Shown one piece after another: positions 9,546 through 18,763 of a DNA stretch of 64,000 nucleotides. The DNA is from Micromonospora sp. M71_S20 (lineage in GTDB: Bacteria > Actinomycetota > Actinomycetes > Mycobacteriales > Micromonosporaceae): the NCBI RefSeq assembly GCF_003664255.1, contig NZ_RCCV01000002.1, positions 498,501-562,500 on the forward strand, in the 5' to 3' direction. Made by a program: the position numbers and the translations under genes. The notes under the pieces were generated by a model. It was not told the origin of the DNA. It ran no database searches and saw only the letters and a program-made list of their open reading frames with translations. Positions within the stretch are counted from its first letter, which is position 1. Every line of letters starts with the position of its first letter.

Positions 9546-10452
9546 GGCTGGGCTCCCTCGTGGCGAAGAGTTCGGCCACCCGGTGCCGGCGCTGGTCCAG
9601 CCGGTGCAGCGGCAGGTCCAGCTCGGCGACCGCGCCGAGGATCAGGTCGTAGGTGGCGTCGTCGGCGAGCTCGACGAGCAGCAGCCGGCCGTCCCGGCGT
9701 ACCGGCAGGTCGAGCGCGGCCAGCCGGGCGGCCAGTTCGTCGGTGCCCTCGCTGACCTCGACGGCGAGCACGTCGGTGGCCGAGGTCATTGCGGAGATGT
9801 GGTCGGCGCGCAGCAGCCGCCCGCCGTCGATGGCGACCAGGGTGTCGCAGATCCGCTCGACCTCTCCCAGCAGGTGCGAGCAGACCAGCACGGAGATGCC
9901 GAACTCGGTGCCGATGCGGTGCACCAGCGCCAGCATGGCGTCGCGGCCGGCCGGGTCGAGTCCGTTGGTCGGCTCGTCGAGCAGCAGCAGGTCGGGGTCG
10001 TGCACCAGCGCCTGGGCGAGCTTGACCCGCTGCTTCATGCCGGTGGAGTAGCCGCCGACCGGGCGGTAGCGCTCCTCGTAGAGCCCGACGTGCCGCAGCG
10101 CCTCGGAGGCCCGTTCCCGGGCGACCGTACGCGGCAGGCCACTGACCCGGCCGAGGTGGGTGACCAGCTCGGCGGCGGAGAGGTCCGGGGGCAGGGCGTC
10201 GTGCTCGGGCATGTAGCCGACCCGGGCGCGGACCTGGGCGGAGTCGGTGGTCGGGTCGAGGCCGAGCACCCGGACCCGGCCGCTGGTCGGGGCGAGGAGG
10301 CCGAGCAGGATCTTGATCAGGGTGGACTTGCCGGCGCCGTTCGCACCGACCAACCCGATGATCCCCGGCTCGACCGCGACGGTCAGGTCGGCCAGCGCGG
10401 TGACCCCACCCCCGTACGTCTTGGTCAGCGACTCGGTCGCGATGAGTGTCAC
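9538..10452 (-). CDS. ABC transporter ATP-binding protein
   Basis: First gene of the four-gene operon; 304 residues. Walker A GANGAGKST near residue 37, signature YSTGMKQR, Walker B LLLLDEPTNGLD and switch His in CSHLL are intact. The C-terminal 90 residues form an accessory domain with no catalytic motif. Its partner is most likely the permease overlapping its 3' end. The start region is divergent from the DM13 gene at 10657, so the 204-base gap must hold both promoters. Confidence 0.9.
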   Translation of the reverse strand: MTLIATESLTKTYGGGVTALADLTVAVEPGIIGLVGANGAGKSTLIKILLGLLAPTSGRVRVLGLDPTTDSAQVRARVGYMPEHDALPPDLSAAELVTHLGRVSGLPRTVARERASEALRHVGLYEERYRPVGGYSTGMKQRVKLAQALVHDPDLLLLDEPTNGLDPAGRDAMLALVHRIGTEFGISVLVCSHLLGEVERICDTLVAIDGGRLLRADHISAMTSATDVLAVEVSEGTDELAARLAALDLPVRRDGRLLLVELADDATYDLILGAVAELDLPLHRLDQRRHRVAELFATREPSHA

Positions 10453-10656
10453 GTCGTACAGCGTAGGAGGCGACGACCGCCCTGGGCAGCGGCTCGCCCC
10501 GGGCGCTTCCCTGATCCTGGCGGTCCGCGTCCCCTAGGGTCCCGGCGACGGCAGGCTGCCTCGGGGCCCGTCGCGGCGCTCGCGGACGAATTCGGCGCCG
10601 GCGCGTCCGCCACGCCGGGGCAGACAGGACGGCGACCGGCCCGGCACACTGTGCCC

Positions 10657-11211
10657 ATGCGTAGCCGACTGTTCCGCGCGCCGCTGACGTGGGTGGTGGT
10701 CGCCGTCCTCGCCGCCGGGTCGGCGTTCGGCCTCTACTGGTTCCAGCCCTGGAAACTGGTGACCGACGCCGAGGTCGACGAGGCGCTTTCCAGCGTGGCG
10801 GCCACGCCGGCGCCGACGGGTTCCGCCACGGGCGCGGCGCCCGCCCCCGCCGGGCCGGTCCTCGTCGGGCAGGGCGACTTCGTGACCCACGAGCACGACA
10901 CGTCGGGCAGTGCGCGGATCGTCCGCGCCCCCGACGGGCGGCACCGGCTCGAACTGGTCGGTCTGGCCACCTCCAACGGCCCGGACCTGCGGGTCTGGCT
11001 CACCGACCAGCCGGTGCGCAACGGCACCGCCGGCTGGCGGGTCTTCGACGACGGCCGGTGGGTCGAGCTGGGCCGGCTCAAGGGCAACCGGGGTGACCAG
11101 GGCTACGACATCCCGGCCGACGTCGACCTGACCGGCCTGACCAGCGTCTCCATCTGGTGCAAGCGGTTCGCCGTCTCCTTCGGGGCCGCACCCCTGGCCG
11201 CGCCCCGCTGA
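10657..11211 (+). CDS. Membrane-anchored DM13-domain protein
   Basis: A 184-residue protein with one N-terminal hydrophobic helix (residues 9-30, WVVVAVLAAGSAFGLYWF) and no lipobox, so it is probably anchored by an uncleaved signal. An Ala/Pro/Thr-rich linker (45-68) leads to a C-terminal DM13 domain (about 68-180) with the typical Asp-rich strands and the segment LRVWLTD; a Cys lies near the end (SIWCKRF). DM13 domains are proposed to be redox or electron-transfer modules on the outer face; the exact role here is unknown. CACACT ends six bases before the ATG, suggesting a leaderless message. Confidence 0.8.
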   Translation: MRSRLFRAPLTWVVVAVLAAGSAFGLYWFQPWKLVTDAEVDEALSSVAATPAPTGSATGAAPAPAGPVLVGQGDFVTHEHDTSGSARIVRAPDGRHRLELVGLATSNGPDLRVWLTDQPVRNGTAGWRVFDDGRWVELGRLKGNRGDQGYDIPADVDLTGLTSVSIWCKRFAVSFGAAPLAAPR

Positions 11212-11314
11212 CCCACCGGCCCCCCTACCGGCGCGCGTGGGGTGGAGTGGCGCTCTCGACCGATCGCCGGCCGGCTGAGAAACTGTGTGCCGGTCAGTGT
11301 CGTTTGGGGGATGG

Positions 11315-12844
11315 ATGAGCAACAGCTGGGTGCTGCCCGACGAGGTGCTCCGGGACGCGCCGGCGTACACGCCGCGCCCCGGCGAGCTGGCTGACCTGGA
11401 GCTGCTGCTGATCGGGGCGTACGCCCCGCTGGCCGGCTTCATGACCCGCGCCGACCTGGTCTCGGTGAGTCGGCGGGGCCGGCTAGCCGACGGCTCACCG
11501 TGGCCGGTGCCGGTGACCCTCCAGGTGCCGACGGCGCTCGCCCAGGGTCTCGACCCGCGCGACGAGGCGCGCCGCACCCTGGTGCTCACCGACGGGGAGG
11601 GCGCGCCGGTCGCGGCGCTGGAGGTCGCCGACGCGTGGCAGGTCCGCGACGGGGTGGCGGGCGTCGGGGGCACGGTCCGCCGGCTCGGCGACGGCGGCCA
11701 CGGCCCGTTCCAGCGGCTGCGCCGCACCCCGGAGGAGGTACGCCCGCTGCTGCCGTCCGGTCGGGTGCTCGGGGTGATCGCCGACCGCCCGCTGCACCGG
11801 CCGCAGCTCGCCCAGATCGCCCACGCGGTCCGCACGCTCGGCGCCCACCTGCTGGTGATGATCCCGGTCGGCGAGGACGGCCTCGGCGGGTTGCCGCCGG
11901 AGGCGCTCGTGCGCAGCGTCTTCGCCGCCCGCGACCGGATGCCGCCGGCCACGCTGGTCGCCGTGCCGCTGTCCCGCCGGCGCGACGAGATCAGCGACGC
12001 GCTGCTGCGGGCCCGGGTGTCGGCGGCGTACGGCGTCACGCACCTGCTCTCCACCGGCGAGATGCTCTCCGGCGCCGGCCTGCGGGTGCTGGTGCCGCGC
12101 GAGCTGGCCTACGACAACCGCGACGGGCAGTGGCGCTGGCGGGAGGACATCCCGCCGCGCAACCGGCGCCTGGCGCTGACCCAGCCGGAGATCGACGACC
12201 TGCTGGACCGGGGCTTCCCGCTGCCCGAGTGGCACACCCCGCCGGCGGTGGCGAAGGAGCTGGCCCGGGCCCGGCCGCCGCGGCGGCACCGGGGCCTGGT
12301 GGTCTTCCTGACCGGGCTCTCGGGCTCCGGCAAGTCGACGATCGCCCGGGGCCTGGCCGACGTGCTGCGCGAGCAGGGCGACCGGAGCATCACGCTGCTC
12401 GACGGCGACGTGGTGCGCCGCGAGCTCTCCGCCGGGCTGGGCTTCAGCAAGGCCGACCGGGACCTCAACGTGCGGCGGATCGGCTGGGTGGCGGCGGAGA
12501 TCGCCCGGCACCACGGCGTGGGCATCTGCTGCCCGATCGCCCCGTACGCCCAGGCCCGGGCGACCGCCCGGGAGATGGCGCTGGCCGCCGGTGCGGGCTT
12601 CGTGCTGGTGCACGTGGCGACCCCGCTGGAGGTCTGCGAGCAGCGCGACCGCAAGGGCCTCTACGCCCGGGCGCGGGCCGGGCTGCTCACCGGGATGACC
12701 GGCATCGACGATCCCTACGAGGTGCCGACCGACGCGGACCTGGTGGTCGACACCAGCGAACTGACGATCGACGAGGCGGTCGAGGCCGTCCTGCACCACC
12801 TGAACGAGACGGGCTGGGTGGAACCCCGGCTCCAGTCGATCTGA
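11315..12844 (+). CDS. cysC: APS kinase with a degenerate ATP-sulfurylase-like N-terminal half
   Basis: A 509-residue two-part protein. Residues about 325-505 are a complete adenylylsulfate kinase, which phosphorylates APS to PAPS: P-loop GLSGSGKST, the DGD segment, and the ISPY-like IAPYAQAR region. The N-terminal half has the PUA-like entry domain of ATP sulfurylases (IGAYAPLAGFMTRAD), but the catalytic motifs are lost: the usual QTRNPLHRAH reads as ADRPLHRPQ and the GRDHAG loop is missing. It is therefore unlikely to make APS; it may bind a nucleotide as a regulator. ATG at 11315 follows a G-rich site. No sulfate reduction genes are adjacent. Confidence 0.85.
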   Translation: MSNSWVLPDEVLRDAPAYTPRPGELADLELLLIGAYAPLAGFMTRADLVSVSRRGRLADGSPWPVPVTLQVPTALAQGLDPRDEARRTLVLTDGEGAPVAALEVADAWQVRDGVAGVGGTVRRLGDGGHGPFQRLRRTPEEVRPLLPSGRVLGVIADRPLHRPQLAQIAHAVRTLGAHLLVMIPVGEDGLGGLPPEALVRSVFAARDRMPPATLVAVPLSRRRDEISDALLRARVSAAYGVTHLLSTGEMLSGAGLRVLVPRELAYDNRDGQWRWREDIPPRNRRLALTQPEIDDLLDRGFPLPEWHTPPAVAKELARARPPRRHRGLVVFLTGLSGSGKSTIARGLADVLREQGDRSITLLDGDVVRRELSAGLGFSKADRDLNVRRIGWVAAEIARHHGVGICCPIAPYAQARATAREMALAAGAGFVLVHVATPLEVCEQRDRKGLYARARAGLLTGMTGIDDPYEVPTDADLVVDTSELTIDEAVEAVLHHLNETGWVEPRLQSI

Positions 12845-12883
12845 TCGGCCCTCCGCCTACCGGTGGTCCCCTCCTTCGCGCTA

Positions 12884-12911
12884 GTGTTCATCTTTGTTCG
12901 AACACGTTCGA
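12884..12911. promoter_or_regulatory. Candidate operator of the DeoR-family regulator
   Basis: Upstream of the regulator gene, gtgttc (12884-12889) and gaacac (12900-12905) form an inverted repeat, and within it tgttcgaaca (12895-12904) is a perfect 10-bp palindrome followed by a further gttcga. This resembles the TGTTCG/CGAACA half-sites used by several GlpR/DeoR-type repressors and sits 45-65 bases before the ATG, so autoregulation is plausible. Confidence 0.5.
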
Positions 12912-12949
12912 CCGCGTGATGGTACGCGGCTGGCACGGAGGTACCGCGG

Positions 12950-13770
12950 ATGCTCGCTCAGCAACGGCAGGCGGCCATCCTCGACCGGGTCCGCGCCACC
13001 GGGGGCGTGCGGGTCACCGAGCTGGCCGCCGAGTACGGCGTCTCGGACATGACCATCCGCCGCGACCTGGAGGCGCTGCACGAACGCGGCCTGCTGGCCA
13101 AGGTGCACGGCGGCGCCACGGCGGCCGGCCCCGGCTCGACCGACGAACCGGGCTTCCGGGCCAAGTCGGTGCGGCAACTGGCGGAGAAGGCGGCCATCGC
13201 CGGCCGCGCCGCCGAGCTGGTCCGGCCCGGGGCGGCGGTCGCCCTCTCCGCCGGCACCACCACCGCCGAGCTGGCCCGTCGACTGGTCGACGTGCCGGGC
13301 CTGACCGTGGTCACCAACTCGCTGCCGGTGGCCGAGATCCTGCACGCCGGCGGCCGGTCCGACCAGACCGTGGTGCTCACCGGCGGAGTGCGTACGCCGT
13401 CGGACGCGCTGGTCGGGCCGCTGGCGGTCGCCGCCATCCGGTCGCTGCACCTGGACCTGCTCTTCCTCGGCGTGCACGGGATCACCGAGCGGGCGGGGTT
13501 CACCACCCCGAACCTGATGGAGGCGGAGACCGACCGTGCCCTGGTGGCCGCCGCCGACCGGCTGGTCGTGCTCGCCGACCACACCAAGTGGGGCACCGTC
13601 GGCATCTCCTCGATCGTTGAGCTTTCCGCCGCCCACGTGCTGGTCACCGACGACCGGCTGTCCCCCGACGCGCGGCGGACGCTCGACGACCGGGTGGGCG
13701 AACTGGTGGTCGTGCCCCCCGCCACGGGCGCGGGACGGACGGCCACGACGACAGATGAGGGGATGGCGAG

Positions 13771-13774
<4 letters not shown>
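12950..13774 (+). CDS. DeoR/GlpR-family transcriptional regulator
   Basis: A 274-residue DNA-binding regulator. Residues 1-57 form the DeoR winged helix-turn-helix (RVTELAAEYGVSDMTIRRDLEAL), followed by the DeoR C-terminal sensor domain with the phosphosugar-binding motif SAGTTTAELAR and the LLFLGVHGI segment. These proteins normally sense a sugar phosphate. The stop overlaps the galT start by four bases (GTGA), so it most likely controls galT and itself through the palindromes at 12884-12911. The effector is unknown; a galactose-pathway sugar phosphate is an inference from the neighbour. Confidence 0.92.
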
Positions 13775-14847
<1,073 letters not shown>

Positions 14848-14860
14848 GCCCCTGCACAGG

Positions 14861-14933
14861 TCGATCATGCAGTTCCGGTGGGAGTCGTGTCCTGAATCGA
14901 GTTTGGTGCGGGGCGCCACAACTGCATGATCGG
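14861..14933. repeat. Intergenic palindromic repeat, copy A
   Basis: cgatcatgcagtt (14862-14874) and its exact reverse complement (14920-14932) form a 13-bp terminal inverted repeat that extends imperfectly further inward, with a middle of about 45 bases. The same ends are found at 25856-25932 and, in variant form, at 58262-58324. It follows galT and may act as an RNA hairpin at its 3' end. Confidence 0.65.
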
Positions 14934-14999
14934 CGCCGGCTGCGGGCGCGGCCGGTCGGGCGATGGTGATCGGGCGATGGTGCAGGGTGGAGACAGGGC

Positions 15000-15027
15000 G
15001 CGGGGGGCCCGGGACAGGGCCCCCCGC
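15000..15027 (+). other. Very strong hairpin in the galT-icd gap
   Basis: A perfect 11-bp stem (gcggggggccc at 15000-15010 with its complement at 15017-15027) and a 6-base loop. A second smaller hairpin follows (ggctgt/acagcc near 15040-15057). No known structured RNA family was recognised. Together with the terminator at 15262 this suggests a short transcript of unknown nature between 14.94 and 15.28 kb. Confidence 0.4.
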
Positions 15028-15046
15028 AGGGAAGGGACGGCTGGCT

Positions 15047-15169
15047 GTGCGCGACAGCCGGGAAGGCTGGCTGATCGGCACGCTTGCCGCGAGGCGACCG
15101 CGGTCAACCTTCCTGGACGCGACTGGCATCTCGTCCACCCAGGTCAACGAGGCGCGCCGAGGCAGGTGA
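15047..15169 (+). CDS. Possible 40-residue helix-turn-helix-like small protein
   Basis: A tentative small ORF with GTG start and an AAGGGA site nine bases upstream. Its C-terminal half (FLDATGISSTQVNEARRG) has the spacing of a recognition-helix region of Cro/XRE-like proteins (T-G-I-S, then V, then R-x-G). A longer in-frame version from ATG 14963 exists but would translate the strong hairpin. It may be a remnant of a larger regulator. I cannot show that it is expressed. Confidence 0.25.
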   Translation: MRDSREGWLIGTLAARRPRSTFLDATGISSTQVNEARRGR

Positions 15170-15261
15170 CGCGACCCGCGTGTCCCCCGCCGACACGCCG
15201 CCAAGCACGTGCGCCACGGGCGTCGCCGACTCCGGGCGAGGCGAGCAGATCCTGGTAGGAG

Positions 15262-15285
15262 ACGGCCCCTGGAGGGGCCGTTTCT
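15262..15285 (+). terminator. Rho-independent terminator with short T-run
   Basis: acggcccc (15262-15269) pairs with ggggccgt (15274-15281) around a TGGA loop and is followed by ttctc. Its direction requires a plus-strand transcript from upstream: galT read-through or a short transcript in the gap. Confidence 0.6.
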
Positions 15286-15378
15286 CACCAAGATCCCAGG
15301 CGCTCGGCGAGCGGCCGCCAGAGCCCACGCTCCCGCCACTCGACGGGACGGCAGGATGGCACGAGCGAGTGGAACGGC

Positions 15379-15410
15379 AGGAGCCCGCCGGCGGGTGCCG
15401 GCGGGCTCCT
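15379..15410 (-). terminator. Terminator hairpin of icd
   Basis: A perfect 14-bp stem (15379-15392 with 15397-15410) and a 4-base loop lies 44 bases downstream of the icd stop on the minus strand. No T-run is present. Confidence 0.65.
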
Positions 15411-15453
15411 GAGCGACGCGGCGGCGCTGCGTGCCGCCCCGGATGGACGAGGA

Positions 15454-16671
15454 TCAGGCGGAGAGCTTGCGCGCCAGGTTCTCGTCGAGCGCGTTCATGA
15501 ACTCGTCGGTGGTCAGCCACGGGGCGTCCCGCGAGATGAGCAGCGAGAGGTCCTTGGTCATCTGGCCGCCCTCGACGGTGTCGACGATGACCTGCTCCAG
15601 GGTGTTGGCGAACTCGGTGACCGCCGGGGTGCCGTCCAGCTTGCCCCGGTGGGCCAGGCCCCGGGTCCAGGCGTAGATCGACGCGATCGGGTTGGTCGAC
15701 GTCTTCTCGCCCTTCTGCCACTGCCGGTAGTGCCGGGTGACCGTGCCGTGCGCGGCCTCGGCCTCGACCGTACGGCCGTCCGGGGAGAGCAGCACCGAGG
15801 TCATCAGGCCCAGCGAGCCGAAGCCCTGCGCGACGGTGTCGGACTGCACGTCACCGTCGTAGTTCTTGCAGGCCCAGACGTAGCCGCCCTCCCACTTGAG
15901 CGCGGCGGCGACCATGTCGTCGATGAGCCGGTGCTCGTAGGTGATGCCGGCGGCGTCGAACTCGGCCTTGAACTCGTTCTCGAACACCTCGGCGAAGATG
16001 TCCTTGAACCGGCCGTCGTACGCCTTGAGGATGGTGTTCTTGGTGGACAGGTAGACCGGGTAGTTGCGGTCCAGGCCGTAGCGGAACGAGGCGCGGGCGA
16101 AGTCCCGGATCGACTCGTCGTAGTTGTACATGCCCATGGCGATGCCGCCGCCGGAGAAGTTGGCGACCTCCATCTCCATCGGGGCGCCGCCGTCGGCCGG
16201 GGTGTAGGTGACGGTCACCTTGCCCGGGCCGGGGACGACGAAGTCGGTGGCCTTGTACTGGTCACCGTGGGCGTGCCGGCCGATGATGATCGGCTTGGTC
16301 CAGCCGGGGACCAGCCGCGGCACGTTGGACATGATGATCGGCTCGCGGAAGACGACGCCGCCGAGGATGTTGCGGATCGTGCCGTTCGGCGACCGCCACA
16401 TCTTCTTCAGGCCGAACTCCTCCACCCGGGCCTCGTCCGGGGTGATGGTCGCGCACTTGACGCCGACGCCGTGCTCCTTGATGGCGTTGGCGGCATCGAC
16501 GGTGACCTGGTCGTCGGTCTCGTCGCGGTGCTGGATCGAAAGGTCGTAGTAGTGCAGGTCGACGTCGAGGTAGGGCAGGATCAGCTGCTCCCGGATCTGC
16601 TTCCAGATGATCCGGGTCATCTCGTCGCCGTCGAGCTCAACGACCGGGTTGTTTACCTTGATCTTCGCCAT
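15454..16671 (-). CDS. icd: NADP-dependent isocitrate dehydrogenase
   Basis: TCA-cycle enzyme converting isocitrate to 2-oxoglutarate with NADP reduction. At 405 residues, with the start [19 protein letters not shown] and the substrate loop SPNGTIRN, it belongs to the homodimeric eukaryote-like class rather than the monomeric 80-kDa form found in many actinobacteria. The metal-binding Asp residues in [10 protein letters not shown] and the C-terminal [11 protein letters not shown] segment are intact. It stands alone between two intergenic regions and has its own terminator; mdh lies 1 kb further on the same strand but is separated by an opposite-strand gene. Confidence 0.96.
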   Translation of the reverse strand: MAKIKVNNPVVELDGDEMTRIIWKQIREQLILPYLDVDLHYYDLSIQHRDETDDQVTVDAANAIKEHGVGVKCATITPDEARVEEFGLKKMWRSPNGTIRNILGGVVFREPIIMSNVPRLVPGWTKPIIIGRHAHGDQYKATDFVVPGPGKVTVTYTPADGGAPMEMEVANFSGGGIAMGMYNYDESIRDFARASFRYGLDRNYPVYLSTKNTILKAYDGRFKDIFAEVFENEFKAEFDAAGITYEHRLIDDMVAAALKWEGGYVWACKNYDGDVQSDTVAQGFGSLGLMTSVLLSPDGRTVEAEAAHGTVTRHYRQWQKGEKTSTNPIASIYAWTRGLAHRGKLDGTPAVTEFANTLEQVIVDTVEGGQMTKDLSLLISRDAPWLTTDEFMNALDENLARKLSA

Positions 16672-16809
16672 CGGCCGGCGCTCCTCTCGGGGGACTCGTG
16701 CTCAAGCAGTACGAGCGTACTGGAAACTGGTCGGCAGTCCCCAGCCGGCCTCGGTCGGGCCGGAACAAACGACGTGCACGGCGTACGGGGCCGCTGGCAT
16801 GATCGCCGG

Positions 16810-17616
16810 ATGCCGTCGAGCCGCATCCTCGGGTCTATCACGGTCACCGCGCTCACCGACGGCGAGGGGCCGTTCTTCCAGCCCCGCGCGGAGGCGTTCC
16901 CGGACGCCGGGCCGGAGCACTGGCGCGCGGCCGACCGGCGGGACCCGGGCACGGTGACCGCCGACGGGCGGTGGTGGCTGCCGTTCCGCAGCTTCGCCAT
17001 CCGCGCCGGGGACGGGCCGGTGACCCTGGTCGACGCCGGGATCGGCCCGGCCGGCTCCCCCGCCGCGAGCTGGGCGCCGGTGCCCGGCCGGCTGCCGGCC
17101 GAGCTCGCCGCCGCCGGCATCGAGCCGGCCGACGTACGCACGGTGGTGCTCACCCACCTGCACACCGACCACGTCGGCTGGGCGGTCACCGGCTCGCCGG
17201 GCACGCCGTACTTCCCCAACGCCGACTACGTGCTCCAGCGGGCCGAGCTGGCCGCCGTGGGGCACCTCAACCCGGGGCTGTCGGCCGGCCTGGTCGCGCC
17301 GTTGCGCGCCGCCGGCCAGCTCCGGGTGGCCGACGGCGCGCAGAGGCTCGATCCGACCGTACGGCTGCTGCCGACGCCGGGACACACGCCCGGGCACCAG
17401 TCGGTGCTGCTGGAGGTCGACGACGAGCGGCTGCTGCTCACCGGCGACCTGCTGGTGCACGCCGTGCAACTGGTCGACCCCGAGCTGGCGTACGCCCACG
17501 AGGAGGACGCCGCCGCGGCGCGTGCCTCGCGGGTGGGGCTGCTGCGCGACCTGGCCGCGCGCGGTTCCACGGTGCTCGCCACCCCGCACCTGGGCGAGGC
17601 GTTCGTCGCGCTGTAG
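16810..17616 (+). CDS. Metallo-beta-lactamase-fold hydrolase
   Basis: A 268-residue cytoplasmic hydrolase with the zinc motif HxHxDH at residues 116-121 (HLHTDH), a further His in TPGHTPGH near 196, the metal-bridging Asp in LTGDLL, and a last His in ATPHLGE. The layout resembles quorum-quenching lactonases and related MBL esterases, but substrate cannot be assigned. CATGAT ends six bases before the ATG, suggesting a leaderless transcript divergent from icd. A hairpin shared with mdh ends it. Confidence 0.88.
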   Translation: MPSSRILGSITVTALTDGEGPFFQPRAEAFPDAGPEHWRAADRRDPGTVTADGRWWLPFRSFAIRAGDGPVTLVDAGIGPAGSPAASWAPVPGRLPAELAAAGIEPADVRTVVLTHLHTDHVGWAVTGSPGTPYFPNADYVLQRAELAAVGHLNPGLSAGLVAPLRAAGQLRVADGAQRLDPTVRLLPTPGHTPGHQSVLLEVDDERLLLTGDLLVHAVQLVDPELAYAHEEDAAAARASRVGLLRDLAARGSTVLATPHLGEAFVAL

Positions 17617-17628
17617 CCGGACACGACG

Positions 17629-17663
17629 CGAGGGGGCCCGCCGGCGACCGGCGTGCCCCCTCG
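17629..17663. terminator. Bidirectional terminator between MBL gene and mdh
   Basis: A 16-bp stem with one mismatch (17629-17644 with 17648-17663) and a 3-base loop lies between two convergent stop codons. Confidence 0.65.
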
Positions 17664-17672
17664 ACGGGTGGA

Positions 17673-18623
17673 TCACATGCTGGCGACGTCGCCCTGCTTG
17701 GCGCGGACGGCCTCGGCGGCCTCCTTCAGGCTGGCCAGCTCGTCGGCGTCCAGGTCGGTCTCGACGACCCGCTTGACGCCCTCGGCGCCGATCGCGGCCT
17801 CGACGCCCAGGTAGACGCCGGAGATGCCGTACTCGCCGTCGACCCAGGCGCAGACCGGCATGACCTCGCCGGAGTCCTCCGCGACGGCCTTGGCCATCCG
17901 GGCGGCGGCGGCCGACGGCGCGTAGTACGCCGAACCGGTCTTGAGCAGCGCGACCACCTCGGCGCCGCCGTTGCGGGTCTTGACGACCAGCTCCTCGATC
18001 TGCTCCGCCGGCATGGCCTCACGCAGCGGCTTGCCGTCGACGGTGCTCTGCGACGGCACCGGCACCATCGTGTCGCCGTGCGAGCCGAGGGTCAGCGTCT
18101 TGACCGACTTCACCGGTACGCCCAGCGCCTCGGCCACGAAGTTGGTGAACCGGGCGGTGTCCAGCATGCCGGCCTGGCCGAGCACCCGGTTCTTCGGGAA
18201 CTGGGTGGCGAGCTGGGCCAGCGCGGTCATCTCGTCGAGCGGGTTGGACACGACGATGACGACGGCGTTCGGGGCGTACTTGGCGACGTTCTCGGAGACC
18301 TGGCGGACGATCTTGGCGTTCGTCTCCAGCAGGTCCATCCGGCTCATGCCCGGCTTGCGCGGCAGGCCGGCGGTGATCACCACGACGTCCGAGCCCTCGA
18401 TCGCCTCGTAGCCCTCGCCGTTCGGGCCGGTGGTCGCGCCGACCACCTTGGTCTCGAAGCCCTCGATGGCGCGCGACTGGTTGAGGTCCAGGGCGAGACC
18501 CGCGGGCTTGCCCTCCACGATGTCGGTGATCACGACGGTGTCGAAGACGTCGTACTCGGCCAGGCGCTGTGCGGTGGTGGAGCCGTAGAAGCCGGCCCCG
18601 ACGACAGTGACCTTCTTACCCAT
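17673..18623 (-). CDS. mdh: Malate dehydrogenase (lactate-dehydrogenase-like type)
   Basis: Oxidises malate to oxaloacetate with NAD. The 316-residue protein has the Rossmann start KVTVVGAGFYGSTTA, the NAD-selecting Asp at the end of strand 2 (VVITDIV), the substrate Arg in GLPRKPGMSR and the catalytic His in GSHGDTMVP. The Arg in that substrate loop and the overall length fit the LDH-like MDH group rather than classical MDH. AGGGAG lies about ten bases before the ATG. Confidence 0.95.
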   Translation of the reverse strand: MGKKVTVVGAGFYGSTTAQRLAEYDVFDTVVITDIVEGKPAGLALDLNQSRAIEGFETKVVGATTGPNGEGYEAIEGSDVVVITAGLPRKPGMSRMDLLETNAKIVRQVSENVAKYAPNAVVIVVSNPLDEMTALAQLATQFPKNRVLGQAGMLDTARFTNFVAEALGVPVKSVKTLTLGSHGDTMVPVPSQSTVDGKPLREAMPAEQIEELVVKTRNGGAEVVALLKTGSAYYAPSAAAARMAKAVAEDSGEVMPVCAWVDGEYGISGVYLGVEAAIGAEGVKRVVETDLDADELASLKEAAEAVRAKQGDVASM

Positions 18624-18763
18624 GGTCGTCCCACTCCCTGCTACCAGTCGGTTTTCCGGACCGTATCAGTCATCCTGGCACCGAACAGGCCAGGGGCGGC
18701 GGCCATCGCCGGGATGGGGCGAACGTCACCGCCGTCCGGCTCCGGGCGGGGCCCGGCGGGCGC

